A stretch of DNA of 38,907 bases from Bacteroidota bacterium (GCA_021286895.1 JAJTBN010000004.1:1-38907); one strand, 5' to 3'; shown: positions 1 to 8,611, counted from the stretch's first letter. Notes: generated from the sequence alone by a model not told the origin. A program made the numbers and translations.

Positions 1-28
1 TTTTTTTTATCCCTTTCCGAACAAAAAA

Positions 29-56
29 GCCCGTGCGAAAGTACGGGATTTTTTTA
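29..56. terminator. Intrinsic terminator at left edge
   Basis: A 7-bp stem (cccgtgc / gtacggg, with one G-T wobble) closes on a GAAA tetraloop at 30-47. It is flanked by an A-run on the left and a T-run on the right, so it could act in both directions. It most likely ends a gene lying to the left of the window. Confidence 0.75.
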
Positions 57-189
57 TCCCGTCCGCCAAGACACACAGCGATTATGCAGTAAAAAAAACA
101 GATAAACTTATAAAAAATATATCTATATTACGTAATAAAACTAGCAGGAAATAATTTTAAAATTTAACCTCAATTAGGAGATTTACAAA

Positions 190-990
190 ATGAAGTTTTA
201 CAAAATTCCGGTTCTTCTGCTGGCATTATCTTTTCTCTTTTCGGCGAAAGTATCACGCGCGCAGGACGAGACGAAGGGGTCCGAAGATATGGACGAAGAC
301 CAGTGGGAAGCGCAGATACTTGAACTTACCGCTAAAAAGAACCAGCTTACTGAGCAGCTCGCGAACATGCAGAAAGAAGTCGACGGGCTTACAGGCCAGA
401 ACAATCTCAAGAGCGAAGAGTTAAAGAAAGCCGAAGACGCTTACTGGGATTACTTCGGAGGCAAGGACGCTTACACGCAATTCAAGAATGACCTTGACAA
501 ACTTGAAAGACAGTGCAGAAACAAGGACGGAATGAAGGACGAAGCGCAGGCGAAATTCGATAAGATGGACAAGATGAAACTAAAATGCCATCCTGAGTTC
601 GCCGATAGGTTTAAGAGGCTGAGAGAGTGCCTTGAGAGCTGGCAGACGTCGGTGCCCGAATACACAATACAGAAAGGCGAATACCTTTTCGTTATTGCGG
701 CAAAGAAAGAAATTTACAACAACCACCATATGTGGCCCATTCTCTGGGAAGCCAACGAAAACGGAGTGCAGAGCGCGCCGAAAGGAATTCCCAAAACAAT
801 CAGAAACCCGCATCTGGTTTATCCCGGACAGGTGCTGAAAGTTCCGAAGATGACCGAAGCCCTCAGGAAGTCGCCTATATTCGACAGGGCGAAACAGTGG
901 CTCGATTGGAAGAAGAACAGACTTCACAAGAAGAAAATAATTAAGGATTCGACAAAAGACACAAAGAAAACAGAAGAAAAGAAAAAATAA
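190..990 (+). CDS. Periplasmic coiled-coil protein with C-terminal LysM domain
   Basis: This 266-aa protein has an N-terminal signal peptide (about residues 1-24, ending near SRAQ). A Lys/Glu/Gln-rich coiled-coil stretch follows at roughly 35-150. A LysM-type module lies at about 158-219: it opens with YTIQKGEYL, has WPILWEAN in the middle and closes with NPHLVYPGQVLKVPK. The last 45 residues are a basic Lys-rich tail. LysM modules bind peptidoglycan, so a periplasmic, cell-wall-associated role is inferred; no catalytic domain is visible. The start is supported by a taggag SD about 8 nt before the ATG. The gene stands alone, with a terminator on each side. The domain call is fairly safe; the exact function is unknown. 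Confidence 0.85.
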   Translation: MKFYKIPVLLLALSFLFSAKVSRAQDETKGSEDMDEDQWEAQILELTAKKNQLTEQLANMQKEVDGLTGQNNLKSEELKKAEDAYWDYFGGKDAYTQFKNDLDKLERQCRNKDGMKDEAQAKFDKMDKMKLKCHPEFADRFKRLRECLESWQTSVPEYTIQKGEYLFVIAAKKEIYNNHHMWPILWEANENGVQSAPKGIPKTIRNPHLVYPGQVLKVPKMTEALRKSPIFDRAKQWLDWKKNRLHKKKIIKDSTKDTKKTEEKKK

Positions 991-1016
991 CAATTTATTA
1001 TATTAGTTACTTTTCA

Positions 1017-1044
1017 AACCCTCCTTACATAAGGAGGGTTTTTT
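1017..1044 (+). terminator. Intrinsic terminator after the LysM gene
   Basis: A perfect 10-bp stem (aaccctcctt / aaggagggtt) with loop acat is followed by a run of Ts. It lies 27 bases after the LysM gene stop codon. Confidence 0.9.
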
Positions 1045-1239
1045 ACAGTATCCCGCCGCTTACTATTTATTTGACAGACTAAAATTACTAATTTGGATTA
1101 ATCTCCCTTTATAAATAATTTTTGTTTATGAAAATCAAAAAAAAGAAGCCGTTTTCCAACCTTATGCCGGCTGCAAAAATTAAAGGGGAGCAATAACCCG
1201 CGTAAATGATTTTGCAAATCAATATATAATATTATCGAT

Positions 1240-1557
1240 ATGAATGACATAGGAGTTGTGGAATACTCAAGGGATACCGTAAATAAACGGATAATTGCAG
1301 ATTGGTATTATATGAAGGAAGGGGAAAAAATATCCGGCACCGGCATAGTTAAGGGGGTGCCAACCGACGGTTACACGGGCGATTATATTGTCACCTATTA
1401 TGACCGAAACGGCAAGGAACTTTCAGGTTTTAATCTGAAAATTACAAAAACAGAAACCTGTTATGAGTTAACGTGGATTAGCGGCGGAAAGATAATATAT
1501 TACGGCCTCAGCATGGAAAAAAACGGCAGGCTTTATGCCGGCTGGAGAAGCCGCTGA
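1240..1557 (+). CDS. Small protein of unknown function
   Basis: This 105-aa protein has no signal peptide or membrane segment. Its sequence alternates short hydrophobic strands with Gly and aromatic residues (ISGTGIVKG, GDYIVTYYD, YELTWISGGKIIYYGLS), ending in LYAGWRSR. This pattern suggests a small beta-barrel or beta-sheet fold. No family is recognised with confidence. There is no clear SD before the ATG, which is common in this group of bacteria. It lies 60 bases upstream of the methyltransferase gene on the same strand and may be co-transcribed with it. The start is the first ATG of the frame. Confidence 0.6.
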   Translation: MNDIGVVEYSRDTVNKRIIADWYYMKEGEKISGTGIVKGVPTDGYTGDYIVTYYDRNGKELSGFNLKITKTETCYELTWISGGKIIYYGLSMEKNGRLYAGWRSR

Positions 1558-1617
1558 ACAGACGAGCGCTGATATAAAGCGAAAACAATTTTAACAAAAA
1601 CAATAAATAACTGTTCT

Positions 1618-2442
1618 ATGGCAGATTCCAAAGAACTTAAACTTGGAAGCGTCCAGGAAACGTTGTTGCTTCCGTTGTGGGGTCGGGCGGTAGAGACCCG
1701 GAAAGAAAGACCTCTATTAATAGATAAGAAAGCAGTTTCAATTATCAAAACCATACCATACGATTTTGCCGTCATCTCAAAAAACATAAGCAGGCTGACG
1801 CGCGCGGCATGGATTGCAAGGAGCATCTACCTTGATAAAAAAATTTTGTCCTTCATAAATTCGTATCCCGATGCAACTGTTGTAAACGTCGGCTGCGGAC
1901 TTGATACAACGTTTGACCGCGTTGATAACGGTAAAATACAATGGATTGACCTCGATTTGCCGGATTCCATTGAATTGCGCAGAAAGTATATATCCGAATC
2001 TTTCCGCAGAAGTTTTATCTCATGTTCCGTCTTTGATAAATCCTGGTATTCTCAAATCAGAGATTCGAAAAAAGTAATGATTATGCTGGCGGGTGTTATT
2101 TACTATTTTGCCGAAACCGAGGTAAAAAATCTATTTAATGATATTCGGACTTACCTTCCCGGCGCTGAAATGATTTTTGATTATTCTTCGAAAAAAGGAG
2201 TGGAGGTCGCAAACAAACGGGTAATAGATAAAGGAGGCATGGATAAATCCGCCTATCTGAAGTGGGGCATCGACAATATTTATGAAATAGAAAAATGGTT
2301 TAGCGGGATTAATGTGCTTGAAACAATACCGATATTCCGCGAACACAAAAAGAATTATCCGTTATATAAAAGAATAGGGTTCAACATCTCCGACGCTTTA
2401 AAAATAATGTCTTTGGCACGCGTAAAAGTAAACGCCGGTTGA
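1618..2442 (+). CDS. Leucine carboxyl methyltransferase-family (TcmP-like) SAM-dependent O-methyltransferase
   Basis: This 274-aa protein has the signature of the LCMT/PPM1/TcmP family (PF04072). The SAM-binding motif is VVNVGCGLDTTFDR (GCG at residues 92-94), followed by IDLDLPD at about 110-116, where an acidic residue typically contacts the SAM ribose. Bacterial members methylate carboxyl groups of small molecules, often polyketide-like metabolites; the substrate here cannot be read. Length is normal for the family. Its stop lies about 86 bases before the likely ATG of the glycyl radical enzyme, so the two may share a transcript, but a functional link is not established. Confidence 0.85.
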   Translation: MADSKELKLGSVQETLLLPLWGRAVETRKERPLLIDKKAVSIIKTIPYDFAVISKNISRLTRAAWIARSIYLDKKILSFINSYPDATVVNVGCGLDTTFDRVDNGKIQWIDLDLPDSIELRRKYISESFRRSFISCSVFDKSWYSQIRDSKKVMIMLAGVIYYFAETEVKNLFNDIRTYLPGAEMIFDYSSKKGVEVANKRVIDKGGMDKSAYLKWGIDNIYEIEKWFSGINVLETIPIFREHKKNYPLYKRIGFNISDALKIMSLARVKVNAG

Positions 2443-2528
2443 TATTCTTAAATTATCGAACCCTGTTTATCTTTTTTATATTTCTAAAAAGAGGTAATTT
2501 ATTATTCAAATACTTATTTCGATTCATT

Positions 2529-5006
2529 ATGGATACTTTTAAAAGAGAAGTCATATCCGAGCCCTCCACCGATAAAGTCAGACTGATGAGGACAAGATAC
2601 CTGAGCGAGCCGCTCTACATCGATTCCGAATATATTAAATTCTACACGGAAGCGCATTCAAAAACCGACGGCAAAAACGTCCTCGAACGCCGCGCCGAGT
2701 GCCACGCTTACGCCATTGAGCGCCTTACGCCCGTTATACGCGACGGGGAATTATTCGCCGGGAGCAAGACGCGCTACGTCAGGGGCGCGATTCCCTACTG
2801 CAATTATGCCTCGCGTTATATTCTCCGTGAATTTAAAAACGAGGAAGCCGAAGCGCAGGATGCGGTTACGGATATAGGCGAAGGCGGCGGCATAGCAAGG
2901 TCGAAAGAGATTGCCGCTAAAGGCGACTTCGAATTCTTCTGCAAGAAGTATCTCATTTCGAAAGAAGATAAAAAGATTTTAAAAGAATCAGCGGAATACT
3001 TTTTAGGCAGGTCTATGCAGGATGTCGGCGATTCTCTTTGGCGGAACGTTTACGAACACGCGGATTATATAGAAAAAGGCTGGCAGGCGGGACTTTATAC
3101 CGCGCCTCATGACCCAGCGCCGGAAGGCCGGTACGTGCTGGATTTCGAGACGGCGCTGAATCAGGGTTTGAACGGAATTATAGAAAGACTGAAAAATAAA
3201 ATTAAGAACGCGGAAGTTACGGATTACAAATCCGCTGAAAAAATTTATTTCTGGCGTTCGGGAATACGCGTTCTTGAAGCTACCATAAAGTGGGCGGAGA
3301 ATTACGGCAGAAAAGCCGCTGAACTCGCGGCTGCCGAAAAAAATCCGGCGAGAAAAAAAGAACTTGAGGAAATGTCGGAAAGGTGTTTCTACGTTCCCGC
3401 AAATCCTCCCAGAGATTTCCGCGATGCAATGCAGGCGTACTGGTTCATATATCTTGCCGGACACATAGAGGGAGCGCATCTCGGCTACTCGCCGGGCAGG
3501 TTCGACAGGTACATGTATCCGTTCTATAAAAAAAATAAAGATGCCGGCGGAATAAAAGACTCCGAAGTTCTCGAACTTCTCGAAATGCTCCGTGTGAAAA
3601 TGACGGAGATTGAATACGTCGCTTCGTTCTCATGGGCGGGGCTCGGCTCGGGAAACCTTTTCCAGAATATGATTCTCGGAGGAGTAGACGAAAACGGAAA
3701 CCGCGGCGACAACGAACTATCGAAACTCGTTGTGCAGTCCGCGATTAACTGCCAGACAACGCAGCCGACACTGTCTGTATGGTACAACGATTCCCTCAGT
3801 GAAGAGTTTCTCCTTAAAGCAGTAGAATGCGTGAAAACGGGATGCGGTTTCCCCGCTTGGTTTAACCTCAAGGTTTTCATTCAGCACGAACAGGAGAAAT
3901 CGGGACTTTCCGTTCCGGTAATCAGAAAATACGCGGCGATGGGCGGATGCACAGAGCCGACGATGGAGGGAATGAGTTACGGAGTTGTTCAGGCGGGATT
4001 CATTAACCACGGAAAACTTTTTGAACTCGCGATGAACGGCGGAAGGGACCCGCGTACGGGAGTGCAGTTCGATGAAACTAACATTCCCGAAACTTTCGAA
4101 GAATTGTACGACGCGTATCTTCTGCACATGAAAAATTCTATACGCAACTGGCAGAGATACTGGAACTACGTAATGTCGGCGCACAGACAAACCTGCAATC
4201 TTATTTTCTCGTCAATGCTTGTGAGAGACTGCATTGAAAGAGGTCTTTCTCTTGACGACGGCGGCGCGGTCTGCAACGGAACACCGACAACTCTCAGCAG
4301 CGGCATGGTAAACGTCGTGAACTCAATGTCGGTTGTAAAGAAACTCGAAGAATCGGGAACTCCGCTCGACGAAATACGCGAGGCGATTAACAAAGACTGG
4401 AACGGATTCGACAAACTCAGAAACAAGGCGTTGAACGCTCCGAAGTGGGGAAACAACGACGACTTTGCGGATGAAATTTATGAAGACCTATTCAACAGGT
4501 ACTGCGCGTACGTCTCGGAACAGAAAAATTATCTCGGTGAGCCGTACGACCCGTCGATGCTGGCAATTAGCACGCATGCTCCGTTCGGCAAGGTGTGCGG
4601 CGCGACGCCCGACGGCAGGCGTTCGGGCGATACGCTTTGCGACGGCGTAACGTCACCCGCTTCAGGCACGGATAAAAATGGACCGCTCGCGGTCTTGCTC
4701 TCGGCCGGAAAAATCGACCACTCGAAAATCCGCGGCGGGCTTCACAACATGAAGTTTCATCCTTCGGCGCTGAAAGGAATCCAAGGCTCGAAGAAACTTC
4801 TTAGTCTTATAAAAACCTATTTCGAATCTCCCGGATTCCAGATACAGTTCAACGTTGTCGACAGCACAATGCTTAAAGACGCGCAGGAGCATCCCGAAAA
4901 TTACCGCGATTTGATAGTACGCGTAGCTGGATTCAGCGCGTTCTTCGTCGAACTCGGAAAATCAATGCAGGACGAGATTATAAGGAGGACGGAGCATTAC
5001 ATCTGA
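2529..5006 (+). CDS. Glycyl radical enzyme (PFL/glycerol dehydratase superfamily), substrate unknown
   Basis: This 825-aa protein is read from ATG 2529; the frame is open to a TTG at 2439 but the extra 30 residues look non-coding. The thiyl-radical site is GGCTEPTMEG, with Cys474 (codon 3948-3950) and Glu476 in the G-C-x-E arrangement. That arrangement is used by glycyl radical dehydratases, C-N/C-S lyases and arylacetate decarboxylases rather than pyruvate formate-lyase (which uses Cys-Cys). The glycyl radical loop is RVAGFSAFFVELGKSMQDE near the C-terminus, with Gly801 at 4929-4931. Both catalytic centres are intact. It is followed directly by its activase. No small subunit, microcompartment gene or dedicated transporter is next to it, so the reaction cannot be named. 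Confidence 0.92.
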   Translation: MDTFKREVISEPSTDKVRLMRTRYLSEPLYIDSEYIKFYTEAHSKTDGKNVLERRAECHAYAIERLTPVIRDGELFAGSKTRYVRGAIPYCNYASRYILREFKNEEAEAQDAVTDIGEGGGIARSKEIAAKGDFEFFCKKYLISKEDKKILKESAEYFLGRSMQDVGDSLWRNVYEHADYIEKGWQAGLYTAPHDPAPEGRYVLDFETALNQGLNGIIERLKNKIKNAEVTDYKSAEKIYFWRSGIRVLEATIKWAENYGRKAAELAAAEKNPARKKELEEMSERCFYVPANPPRDFRDAMQAYWFIYLAGHIEGAHLGYSPGRFDRYMYPFYKKNKDAGGIKDSEVLELLEMLRVKMTEIEYVASFSWAGLGSGNLFQNMILGGVDENGNRGDNELSKLVVQSAINCQTTQPTLSVWYNDSLSEEFLLKAVECVKTGCGFPAWFNLKVFIQHEQEKSGLSVPVIRKYAAMGGCTEPTMEGMSYGVVQAGFINHGKLFELAMNGGRDPRTGVQFDETNIPETFEELYDAYLLHMKNSIRNWQRYWNYVMSAHRQTCNLIFSSMLVRDCIERGLSLDDGGAVCNGTPTTLSSGMVNVVNSMSVVKKLEESGTPLDEIREAINKDWNGFDKLRNKALNAPKWGNNDDFADEIYEDLFNRYCAYVSEQKNYLGEPYDPSMLAISTHAPFGKVCGATPDGRRSGDTLCDGVTSPASGTDKNGPLAVLLSAGKIDHSKIRGGLHNMKFHPSALKGIQGSKKLLSLIKTYFESPGFQIQFNVVDSTMLKDAQEHPENYRDLIVRVAGFSAFFVELGKSMQDEIIRRTEHYI
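4982..4998 (+). promoter_or_regulatory. Strong ribosome binding site upstream of an AUU start
   Basis: The sequence aaggagg (4982-4988) is a near-perfect Shine-Dalgarno. It sits 7 bases before ATT 4996, inside the 3' end of the glycyl radical enzyme gene. No ATG, GTG or TTG in the activase frame is suitably spaced from it. It therefore argues for a rare AUU start and for translational coupling of the two genes. Confidence 0.6.
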
Positions 5007-5922
5007 GAATGCATTAATATTCGACATACAGGATTTGTCGGTTCAGGACGGGCCGGGCATACGTACTACCGTATTCCTGAAAGGCTGTCCGCTTAAATGC
5101 AAATGGTGCTCCAATCCAGAAGGACAGCAGTCATACCCGGAACTGATGCACGTCAACACCCTTTGCAAAAAAAATTACGAATGCGTTGCCGCCTGCCCAT
5201 ACGGCTCTTCTTCACGCAATCTAATAGACGAAGATAGTTATCCCGTTTTTAATAACGATATATGCAAATCATGCGAAACACGCGAATGTATTGAATCATG
5301 TCCGGAACAGGCGCTGAGATTCACGGGAAGAAATATAACGGTTGATGACTTGCTGAAGCGCGTTCTGGCAAATATCCGGTTTTATAAAAACTCCGGCGGC
5401 GGAGTTACATTTTCCGGCGGAGAGCCGTTTCTTCAAACGGAGTTCATAAAAAATTTTATTGAAAAAGCGCTGCCTCTCGGAATATCTTTCGGCGCGGAAA
5501 CCTGCGGTGTATTTGAGATTGAAAAAGTGAAGGAAATATATTCAAAACTCGAATTTCTTTATTATGATTTGAAGTGCATGGACGGAGAAATTCATAAAAT
5601 TCACACAGGAAGTACAAATAGAATAATTCTTGACAATCTCAAAAAACTTGCCGGGATTAATCCCGATATTATTATAGTTTCTGTTCCGGTTGTGCCGGGT
5701 GTGAACGCCGGCGAAACGCAGATTGACCGCATTGCTTCATTCTGTAAAGAATGCGGTATAAAAGAAATGCGCCTTCTGCCCTATCACAGTTTCGGCCGCG
5801 ACAAATATTCTTTCCTTGGCAGGGAATATAAAATGGATGACGGCGTCAGTGTTTCCGAAGAGGAAACAGAGCGATTCGTCTCAATTGTCACAGGGCACGG
5901 AATTTCCTGCAAGGCTGAATAA
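4996..5922 (+). CDS. Radical SAM glycyl-radical-enzyme activating protein
   Basis: This is the activase that installs the glycyl radical on the upstream enzyme using SAM and a [4Fe-4S] cluster. The radical SAM motif is CPLKCKWC (C-x3-C-x2-C), preceded by the family hallmark DGPGIRTTVFLKG. A ferredoxin-like insert follows, and the SAM-contact motif GGGVTFSGGEP is present. The family usually begins with a strand like IFDIQ before DGPGIRT, and here that strand (ALIFDIQDLSVQ) lies upstream of the first standard start, TTG 5035. Translation from ATT 4996 would give 308 aa; from TTG 5035 it would give 295 aa and lack the strand. Oddly, the first ferredoxin-like cluster motif reads C-KKN-YE-C-VAA-C, with Asn where the second Cys is expected. 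The second motif keeps four Cys. Confidence 0.9.
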   Translation: MTSENALIFDIQDLSVQDGPGIRTTVFLKGCPLKCKWCSNPEGQQSYPELMHVNTLCKKNYECVAACPYGSSSRNLIDEDSYPVFNNDICKSCETRECIESCPEQALRFTGRNITVDDLLKRVLANIRFYKNSGGGVTFSGGEPFLQTEFIKNFIEKALPLGISFGAETCGVFEIEKVKEIYSKLEFLYYDLKCMDGEIHKIHTGSTNRIILDNLKKLAGINPDIIIVSVPVVPGVNAGETQIDRIASFCKECGIKEMRLLPYHSFGRDKYSFLGREYKMDDGVSVSEEETERFVSIVTGHGISCKAE

Positions 5923-6493
5923 CACAAGCAAGCATGGACTTTATTCGTACAAATCCGGAACAGACCATCTCATAACACAATTTTTCTCGTGAAGAAAATA
6001 TAAATTCTTACAAGTCCGGCTCCTTCCGGGCGTATAAACGAAAGAATCAAAAACATTTGTCTAAAATAGACAGGAATTGATTTATAATTTACAAAGCCCG
6101 GATTCTATCCAACCATGTATTAATCTTGATTCTTTCCGAATTTTAAATTAAAGTTTATTGGTCAAAGAATGAGCAGAAAAGACCGCGAAAATTTCTGTGC
6201 AACATTCTGCTGTATTTCCCCGTGCGGTCAAAGTATATTATAATCCCCATCGGCTAAGGCGGCTTATTTCAAGGCAAACTTCACATTGCAAAAAGGTTTA
6301 TCGTATCGGATTTATTAAGACACAATGCTGACTCCGGACGGCGCAAAGTGTAATTCCGCTTTTTATGTTTTGTTTTAACGGTTCCTCTCCATGGCGGAAT
6401 TTATAGAAACCGTCCGCCGGATGAATCAGGAAAGCATATTTTTACCGAAAGCCGAAGACAAAACTTTTAAAAACATAAGCAGGGGGTACGGCA
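5923..6493. other. 571-base intergenic region with no recognisable gene
   Basis: No convincing ORF on either strand; the frame from 6391 is only an overlap of the following gene. It contains a 6-bp perfect hairpin tgtcta-aaa-tagaca at 6058-6072 and a spaced inverted repeat gaccgc...gcggtc near 6181-6229. No tRNA, known riboswitch or terminator was recognised. It presumably holds the promoter of the BNR gene starting at 6494. Confidence 0.5.
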
Positions 6494-7717
6494 ATGAAAA
6501 ATTCATTTACAATTTTTCTCGTTTCTTTATTCTCGTTACTATTTTTATTGTGCGTAATTTCGCCCGGGTATCTGCCGGCGCAGTGGGTTCAGACAAGCGG
6601 ACCTTCGGCGGGATATTCGTATGCATTCATTGCAAACGGCTCAACATATTTTTCGGGAACACAGCGGGGAGTTTTCCGCTCAACGGACAGCGGACTTTCG
6701 TGGTATCAGCCCCAGACAGAACTGAATACATACTTGATTAGTTCGTTCGCAATGGACGGTTCAACTATTCTGGCAGGAGCAGAACCCGGCGGCCTTTATT
6801 ATTCGACTGACAACGGAGTTACGTGGATGCAGAGTTCTCTGAATAATGTGAGTGTTACTGCTATTGCGTCAACGAGTTCATCAATTCTGGCAGGCACATT
6901 GGGAAGCGGTATACTTCGGTCTACTGACCATGGTGCGACCTGGACGCAGACGCCGCTCTCAAGCGAAGATGTTTCATGCATGATAATCAGCGGTTCGTAT
7001 ATCTTTGCGGGCGCGAGCGCGGATACGATTGGAATTTACCGCTCTTCTGACGACGGCGTTTCCTGGACAAGGTGTTATTATGCTGACGGGTGGCCGACAA
7101 TGGCGCTTGCAAGAAATTCAACTTCCATATTCGCGGCGACGCTATCAACCTACTACATGGGGCGCGTGCTGCGCTCGACAGACAACGGCGCGAACTGGGT
7201 TATCACTTCTTTAAGCGGACATAAAATATATTCTCTTGTTACAAACGGAACGGACATATATGCCGGGCTTTACGGCGAAGGAGTTTACCGTTCAACAGAT
7301 AACGGGAATAACTGGTCAGCGACTAATTTCGGACAGATTACCGCTGCATCGATGAATTATCTTGGTACAAAAATTTTCGCGGGGACATATTATTTTGGTA
7401 TATATTATACTACAAACAACGGGACGAACTGGATACAGCCGTCGTACCCAGGCGGCAATGTAGTTTCGCTGGGTTGCGGGGGAAACAAAATATACGCGGG
7501 TGACAACGAAATGTTCAGTTCGGTTGGTCTCTTTTCAAGTTCGAATTCGGGCACAAACTGGTCCGCTCCGATGCTTTCCGCGCGCCAGATAGACGGCATC
7601 GCGTACAGCGGCAGCAACACATGCTTGCCGCCACAGACAACGGAATTTATCTGTCTTCCAACGACGGCGCAAACTGGTCGCTCGTTTACAGCAGCAGCAG
7701 CGGAGCCGGTTCAATAG
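6494..7717 (+). CDS. BNR/Asp-box repeat surface protein, N-terminal part (frameshifted)
   Basis: The signal peptide covers about residues 1-30 (hydrophobic core LVSLFSLLFLLCVIS, then LPAQW). Repeated blades follow, each ending in an Asp-box such as STDNGVTW, STDHGATW, SSDDGVSW or STDNGANW. These are typical of beta-propeller photosystem-stability/sialidase-like proteins of the Bacteroidota surface. From about residue 376 the frame loses the repeat pattern and ends after 31 unrelated residues. The pattern resumes at once in another frame at 7621, so the last residues are probably not native. The intact protein would run to 8547 and carry the T9SS sorting domain encoded there. Without that domain this fragment would not be sorted to the surface. 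Confidence 0.8.
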   Translation: MKNSFTIFLVSLFSLLFLLCVISPGYLPAQWVQTSGPSAGYSYAFIANGSTYFSGTQRGVFRSTDSGLSWYQPQTELNTYLISSFAMDGSTILAGAEPGGLYYSTDNGVTWMQSSLNNVSVTAIASTSSSILAGTLGSGILRSTDHGATWTQTPLSSEDVSCMIISGSYIFAGASADTIGIYRSSDDGVSWTRCYYADGWPTMALARNSTSIFAATLSTYYMGRVLRSTDNGANWVITSLSGHKIYSLVTNGTDIYAGLYGEGVYRSTDNGNNWSATNFGQITAASMNYLGTKIFAGTYYFGIYYTTNNGTNWIQPSYPGGNVVSLGCGGNKIYAGDNEMFSSVGLFSSSNSGTNWSAPMLSARQIDGIAYSGSNTCLPPQTTEFICLPTTAQTGRSFTAAAAEPVQ

Positions 7718-8547
7718 CGGCGAGCGGCAGTTATGTTTATGCGGGAATCGGCACGACGGGAATTATCCGGTCGACCAACAGCGGCGCTTCATGGGCGGGT
7801 ACATCGATTAATGCGGATGTTGTCAGGGGAATCGCTGTCAGCTTCTCCGTTGTGTTCGTTAGCGGCGACGCGGGTTTGTACAGGTCTACGAATAACGGCG
7901 CAAACTGGACGACTACAGAAGGCCCCGTCGGCACGGCAGCGATTACAATAAGCGGAACGAATATTTATGTCGGAAATTATCTCGGCGTCTATATGTCATC
8001 AAATAACGGCGACAACTGGTCGTCAACTTCAATGACAACCAATACTACCTGTTTGGCATCTTCCGGTTCAAATGTTTTCGCGGGCACTCTCGGCAACGGC
8101 ATTTATGTAACGAAGGATAACGGGAACACCTGGCTGTTAAAGGATGAAGGTATGGGCGTACAGTATTTTAATACTCTTATGGTGTATAATAATTACCTTT
8201 ATGCGGGCACGCAGTTCAGTTCAGTGTGGAAGCGCTCAATACAGGAAATGATAGGTATAAGACAGATATCGGAAGTAATTCCGCGTAACTATTTGCTTCA
8301 TCAGAATTATCCTAATCCGTTTAACCCGGTGACGAAAATCCGCTACGAAGTGCCGAAAGCAGGTATTATCAATCTTAGCGTATACGACATTCTCGGAAGA
8401 AAAATAGTCACACTTGTAAACGAAAATCAATCCGCAGGAGTTTACGAGTCAGATTTCAACGCTTCCTCGCTTGCAGGAGGGATTTATTTTTACAGACTCA
8501 CAGCCGAAGGATACGGCGAAACGAAAAAAATGATTGTGATTAAATAA
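7621..8547 (+). CDS. BNR/Asp-box repeat protein, C-terminal part with T9SS sorting domain (frameshifted)
   Basis: This 308-aa frame continues the propeller repeats of the preceding ORF (SSNDGANW, STNSGASW, STNNGANW, SSNNGDNW). It ends in a T9SS type A sorting domain starting at HQNYPNPFNPVTKI, with the typical strands SVYDILGRKIVTLV and GIYFYRLTAEG and a Lys-rich end. It has no signal peptide of its own, so alone it could not be exported. Removing two bases near 7619-7620 (an apparent AC duplication: aacacatg instead of aacatg), or adding one base, restores one reading frame of about 684 aa. This is either a real disabling mutation or a sequence/assembly error. No typical slippery heptamer is visible. 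Confidence 0.8.
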   Translation: MLAATDNGIYLSSNDGANWSLVYSSSSGAGSIAASGSYVYAGIGTTGIIRSTNSGASWAGTSINADVVRGIAVSFSVVFVSGDAGLYRSTNNGANWTTTEGPVGTAAITISGTNIYVGNYLGVYMSSNNGDNWSSTSMTTNTTCLASSGSNVFAGTLGNGIYVTKDNGNTWLLKDEGMGVQYFNTLMVYNNYLYAGTQFSSVWKRSIQEMIGIRQISEVIPRNYLLHQNYPNPFNPVTKIRYEVPKAGIINLSVYDILGRKIVTLVNENQSAGVYESDFNASSLAGGIYFYRLTAEGYGETKKMIVIK

Positions 8548-8560
8548 TCCGAAAGAAAAA

Positions 8561-8583
8561 GCCCTCCCCGAAAGGGAGGGCTT
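8561..8583. terminator. Bidirectional terminator between convergent genes
   Basis: A perfect 8-bp GC-rich stem (gccctccc / gggagggc) with loop cgaaa. It is flanked by an A-run on the left and Ts on the right, so it can serve both the BNR gene (+) and the PliI-like gene (-). Confidence 0.9.
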
Positions 8584-8611
8584 TACTTCCTCTGTATTGT
8601 TTTATGGCGGT

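Noticed and set aside
2439-2528. Upstream extension of the glycyl radical enzyme from a TTG
   Set aside because: The extra 30 residues are hydrophobic and low-complexity, overlap the previous gene's stop, and precede a good family-like N-terminus at ATG 2529.
6391-6741. 116-codon frame overlapping the start of the BNR gene
   Set aside because: It is out of frame with a clear signal peptide and Asp-box repeat protein and shows no domain pattern of its own.
7610-7630. Programmed ribosomal frameshift in the BNR gene
   Set aside because: No slippery heptamer or downstream pseudoknot is visible. A 2-base duplication explains the phase change better.
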